Shown one piece after another: positions 61,780 through 64,000 of a stretch of 64,000 nt of DNA. The translations under genes and the position numbers were made by a program. The DNA lies in assembly GCA_017440805.1 (NCBI GenBank), contig JAFSGN010000002.1:46885-110884 (forward strand), written 5' to 3'. The notes below the pieces were generated by a model, which saw nothing but the letters and a program-made list of their open reading frames with translations, did not search any database and was not told the DNA's origin. This DNA comes from Clostridia bacterium. GTDB taxonomy: Bacteria; Bacillota; Clostridia; Oscillospirales; SIG627. Position 1 is the first letter of the stretch, and every line of letters starts with the position of its first letter.

Positions 61780-62094
61780 AGTTTGCAAAGCAAACTCAAT
61801 GAATTGCCTGCGGCAAATGATGTCGCTGACGCTGATGATGTTTGCCTGCGGCAAATGATGACGCTGACGCTGATGATGTTTGCCTGTGGCAAATGATGAC
61901 GCTGACGCTGATGATGTTTGCCTTGCGACAAATGATGACGCTGATGCTGATGATGTTTGCCTGCGGCAAATGATGACGCTGACGCTGATGATGTTTGCCT
62001 TGCGGCAAATGATGACGCTGACGCTGATGATGTTTGCCTTGTGGCAAATGATGACGCTGATGCGACTCGATATGTTGCCTTACGGCAACGAGAT
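61780..62094 (+). repeat. Tandem 38-39 bp repeat, array 2, with flanking hairpin
   Basis: GAGTTTGC/GCAAACTC (61780-61787, 61791-61798) precedes the array. Units begin at about 61804 (short first unit), 61840, 61878, 61916, 61955, 61993 and 62032, and the array ends with TTGCCTTACGGCAACGAGAT (62075-62094). As in array 1 the first unit has GTCG and the end is GGCAACGAGATT-like. Units differ in a few bases (for example TGCGACAAA in one), so the array is ageing rather than brand new. Confidence 0.9.
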
Positions 62095-62118
62095 TTTTAT
62101 CATAACGGCAAGAAAATT

Positions 62119-62150
62119 CAAGGGAGGCACTGCCTCCCTTGTTGTTTTGT
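62119..62150 (+). terminator. Terminator downstream of array 2
   Basis: CAAGGGAGGCA (62119-62129) and TGCCTCCCTTG (62131-62141), followed by TTGTTTTGTT. Array 2 is thus closed on both sides by terminators. Confidence 0.8.
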
Positions 62151-62152
62151 TC

Positions 62153-62181
62153 AAAATAAAACGGGAGGATATTATCCTCCC
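62153..62181 (-). terminator. Terminator of the HipA-like operon
   Basis: Minus strand: GGGAGGATA/TATCCTCCC (62163-62181) followed by GTTTTATTTT. Confidence 0.85.
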
Positions 62182-62195
62182 ATATATGTGATTAT

Positions 62196-63098
62196 TTATT
62201 TAAAATTCAGAGATAATGCTCTGTAATTCGGCAACAGGATTTTTTCATATCTTGCCTTAATGTATGTTTTATAAAATTCTTTTTGTATATCTGATATATA
62301 AATAATGCTGTCAATAAATGCGTTTATAAGTTCAATGTCGATGTTGGGAACTATTCTTAAAATTGCTTTGTTGCACTCCCTGTTGTTCATTGAAGACAAA
62401 AAATCATAATAGTTGATTTTTCTATCGTTTATCTTAATAGCAGAGGTGGGAAATTGAAAAATACGGGCATTCAGTTCATCTTCGTTTTCCAGAATTGCTT
62501 TCATTACATTTTCGTCTGCCTGCGGAAGCAAGCAACTGCCGCAATCGAATACGGGGGCAATTTCGGTTGTTTGTGTTTGGTCATCAAACAAAAATCCCCA
62601 GTTGCCGTTGTGACGGTCGAAGTTACCAAGCAACGCATCTGCAACAAATACATCCCAGAAATGTGTAAGAAGAACCGTTGGATTTACAAACTGCTGTTTT
62701 TCTATAGTTTCGAGTACATCTGAAAGTTCTGTTCCCGTACCATTGTGTTCGGAGTCAATAACCGTGTTTTTTATTGAACAAAAATCATATAGGTTTTTGT
62801 CTTTCCCGGTAAAATCTTTGCAGGCACAAACGATTTTTTCTTTTCCGTTTACCGTAAAAGTCCCGAGTATTGTTTTTTGTGCTTTTATGCCAATCATATT
62901 GAATATACTGCTGGCAATATGCTCGCTGACAGAACTGTTTGTGTATGATAATTCTGTCGTTTTTCTGTTTCCCGAAGGCGGAAATTTAAGCATATATCTT
63001 TCGTTTTCGTATTCTATTGCAATTTTCTTTCCGTTTGCTCCGTTATAAGCCCTTCCAACAATTCTTTTACAGTTTGTAAAATCAATTCTGTTTGCCAT
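62196..63098 (-). CDS. HipA-like/CtkA-like serine-threonine kinase
   Basis: 300 residues. It lacks the N-terminal subdomain of classical HipA (about 430 residues) and matches the shorter HipA_C/CtkA type. The catalytic loop NFDRHNGNWG (159-168) and the metal-binding Asp185 in APVFDCGSCL are intact, so it should be an active kinase. Starts four bases after the stop of the HTH partner, the usual order antitoxin-toxin. In HipBA systems the kinase phosphorylates a translation target such as a tRNA synthetase; here the target is unknown. Confidence 0.8.
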   Translation of the reverse strand: MANRIDFTNCKRIVGRAYNGANGKKIAIEYENERYMLKFPPSGNRKTTELSYTNSSVSEHIASSIFNMIGIKAQKTILGTFTVNGKEKIVCACKDFTGKDKNLYDFCSIKNTVIDSEHNGTGTELSDVLETIEKQQFVNPTVLLTHFWDVFVADALLGNFDRHNGNWGFLFDDQTQTTEIAPVFDCGSCLLPQADENVMKAILENEDELNARIFQFPTSAIKINDRKINYYDFLSSMNNRECNKAILRIVPNIDIELINAFIDSIIYISDIQKEFYKTYIKARYEKILLPNYRALSLNFK

Positions 63099-63102
63099 AC
63101 CG

Positions 63103-63513
63103 TTACCTCCATAAATACTTCTGCCTTAAATAATCTGCATGTTCCGGAGTTATTACTCCGTCGCTTATTTCCGCCATATTGATACTTCCGTACAGTTCGC
63201 CCCAATAGCAATCTATCAAAGAGGATTTTTTCAGTAAGGCATCTTTGTATGCGTCTAAATCGTGTTGCAGATAAGAGGGGAGACCGTACTCGTAGGAACG
63301 GGCTCTCTCAATATCCGTCATCCTGTCGTCAAGCAGACTCTCAATAGAAACATTTAAAACTTTTGCAATTTTGTATAATGTTTCCCCCGAGCATTTTTCG
63401 ATACTTGTTTTGCCGCTGCACAACTCGCTGAGAGTTGCATTGGGAATACCCGAGAGTTTTGCTAATCGGTATTTTGTCATTCCTATATTATTTAAAATTT
63501 CATTAATACTCAT
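63103..63513 (-). CDS. HTH (XRE) partner of the HipA-like kinase
   Basis: 136 residues from the ATG at 63513, six bases from AAGGTGAT; the GTG at 63522 and ATG at 63519 lie on the site itself. N-terminal Cro/C1 HTH (GMTKYRLAKLSGIPNATLSE, LYKIAKVLNVSIESLL) and a C-terminal helical region (LPSYLQHDLDAYKDALLKKS, VITPEHADYLRQKYLW). Likely represses the operon and restrains the kinase. Promoter at 63547-63575. Confidence 0.8.
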   Translation of the reverse strand: MSINEILNNIGMTKYRLAKLSGIPNATLSELCSGKTSIEKCSGETLYKIAKVLNVSIESLLDDRMTDIERARSYEYGLPSYLQHDLDAYKDALLKKSSLIDCYWGELYGSINMAEISDGVITPEHADYLRQKYLWR

Positions 63514-63546
63514 TTTCATCACCTTAATATTTTTTGTACTACTGTT

Positions 63547-63575
63547 ATTATATCGCTATACCGAAATAAAATCAA
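63547..63575 (-). promoter_or_regulatory. Promoter of the HipA-like operon
   Basis: Minus strand: TTGATT (63570-63575), 17 bases, TATAAT (63547-63552). Confidence 0.75.
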
Positions 63576-63599
63576 GAGTTTTTAAAAAATTTTTAATGG

Positions 63600-63905
63600 A
63601 ATTGACAACGGCAGTTGTCAATTCATCGATAAAATCTCCCTCGGGGAGATTTTCGATATGACGCTGACGCTGATGATGTTTGCCTTGCGGCAAATGATGA
63701 CGCTGACGCTGATGATGTTTGCTTGTGGCAAATGATGACGCTGACGCTGATGATGTTTGCCTTGTGGCAAATGATGATGCTGACGCTGATGATGTTTGCC
63801 TGCGGCAAATGATGTCTCTGACACATCAGAGCAAACATCTCATCATTGCGAGTGTAACGAGCAACATCATATTTGCAACGCAAATGCATCATATCGCCTT
63901 TGGCG
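63600..63905 (+). repeat. Palindrome cluster with tandem-repeat array 3
   Basis: ATTGACAAC/GTTGTCAAT (about 63600-63622) and AAAATCTCC/GGGAGATTTT (63631-63653) are followed by repeat units starting GTTTGC at 63678, 63717, 63755 and 63794 (last with TGTCTCTGA), then small palindromes TCTGA/TCAGA, ATTTGC/GCAAAT and ATCGCC/GGCGAT up to about 63905. Same unit and orientation as arrays 1 and 2. No gene. Confidence 0.85.
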
Positions 63906-63913
63906 ATGCATCA

Positions 63914-63942
63914 TTGAAACACTTCAATTTTTGTGATACAAT
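63914..63942 (+). promoter_or_regulatory. Promoter of the gene at the right edge
   Basis: TTGAAA (63914-63919), 17 bases, TACAAT (63937-63942). Confidence 0.65.
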
Positions 63943-63963
63943 TAGTTAAAAGAAGGTGGTTAA

Positions 63964-64000
63964 ATGAAAGAAAATAAACTTTCTGAACTTTCGATGGACT
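63964..64000 (+). CDS. Start of a gene running off the window, possibly a four-helix-bundle protein
   Basis: ATG at 63964 with AGAAGGTGG four bases upstream and a good promoter. Only MKENKLSELSMD is visible. That opening resembles the start of the S23/four-helix-bundle family common in Clostridia, which in my recollection often lies next to clusters of short palindromes like those just upstream. Twelve residues cannot settle it. Confidence 0.4.
   Translation, partial: MKENKLSELSMD

Overview
The window looks like a chromosomal segment of an anaerobic, endospore-forming Clostridia-type Bacillota, moderately AT-rich. The evidence is an alpha/beta-type small acid-soluble spore protein (31660-31917), an electron-bifurcating-type [FeFe]-hydrogenase operon, a bifunctional AdhE, a DUF6514 protein, and strong AGGAGG-type ribosome sites with TTGACA/TATAAT promoters throughout. 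No rRNA, tRNA or CRISPR array was seen.

Layout. 1-5.7 kb is housekeeping: the 3' part of htpG, then mnmE and mnmG, a truncated Na+/alanine symporter gene and coaD. 5.85-11.1 kb is a three-gene operon in which two zinc-ribbon ABC exporters flank a DUF1854 protein. 11.2-14.1 kb is a TrpXYZ-like ABC uptake operon, and 15.6-18.2 kb a NitT/TauT-type ABC uptake operon. 18.3-20.9 kb holds a tandem-repeat leader followed by a DUF1538 membrane protein and a double PII-like protein. 20.9-22.6 kb is a Dam-type methylase with an unidentified partner. 22.7-25.2 kb carries small Clostridia-type genes and a sigma factor/anti-sigma locus whose anti-sigma gene is split by an in-frame stop.

25.3-54.4 kb is accessory DNA. 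It contains a small serine recombinase; an AbiE toxin-antitoxin pair bracketed by two inverted AAA/DUF4143 ATPase paralogs; a holin-like gene, the SASP and a lone RelE-like toxin; and a ten-gene array (32.7-44.8 kb) under one promoter with a palindromic operator. That array has an XRE regulator, a lidless Hsp70-like ATPase, two coiled-coil proteins, an NrdG-like radical SAM protein, two paralogous zinc-ribbon proteins (one with leucine-rich repeats), a double AAA+ ATPase fused to a trypsin-like protease, and a DUF4236 protein. I do not recognise it as a described system. It is the best candidate here for a new chaperone/protease-based, possibly defensive, machine. Next to it lie a metallophosphoesterase-NTPase fusion that looks like a STAND-type defence protein and another DUF4143 ATPase. 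Then comes a striking non-coding array of four promoter-driven units (49.9-50.85 kb), each with two copies of GGTAAGCAGTTAA, a highly structured leader, and a tyrosine recombinase/45-residue protein/large serine recombinase module.

54.7-61.7 kb returns to core fermentative metabolism: adhE and a NuoE-NuoF-HydA trimeric hydrogenase operon, which would re-oxidise NADH and ferredoxin. 61.8-64 kb has two more arrays of the same 38-39 bp repeat seen at 18.4 kb, a HipA-like kinase with its HTH partner, and the first codons of a gene at the right edge.
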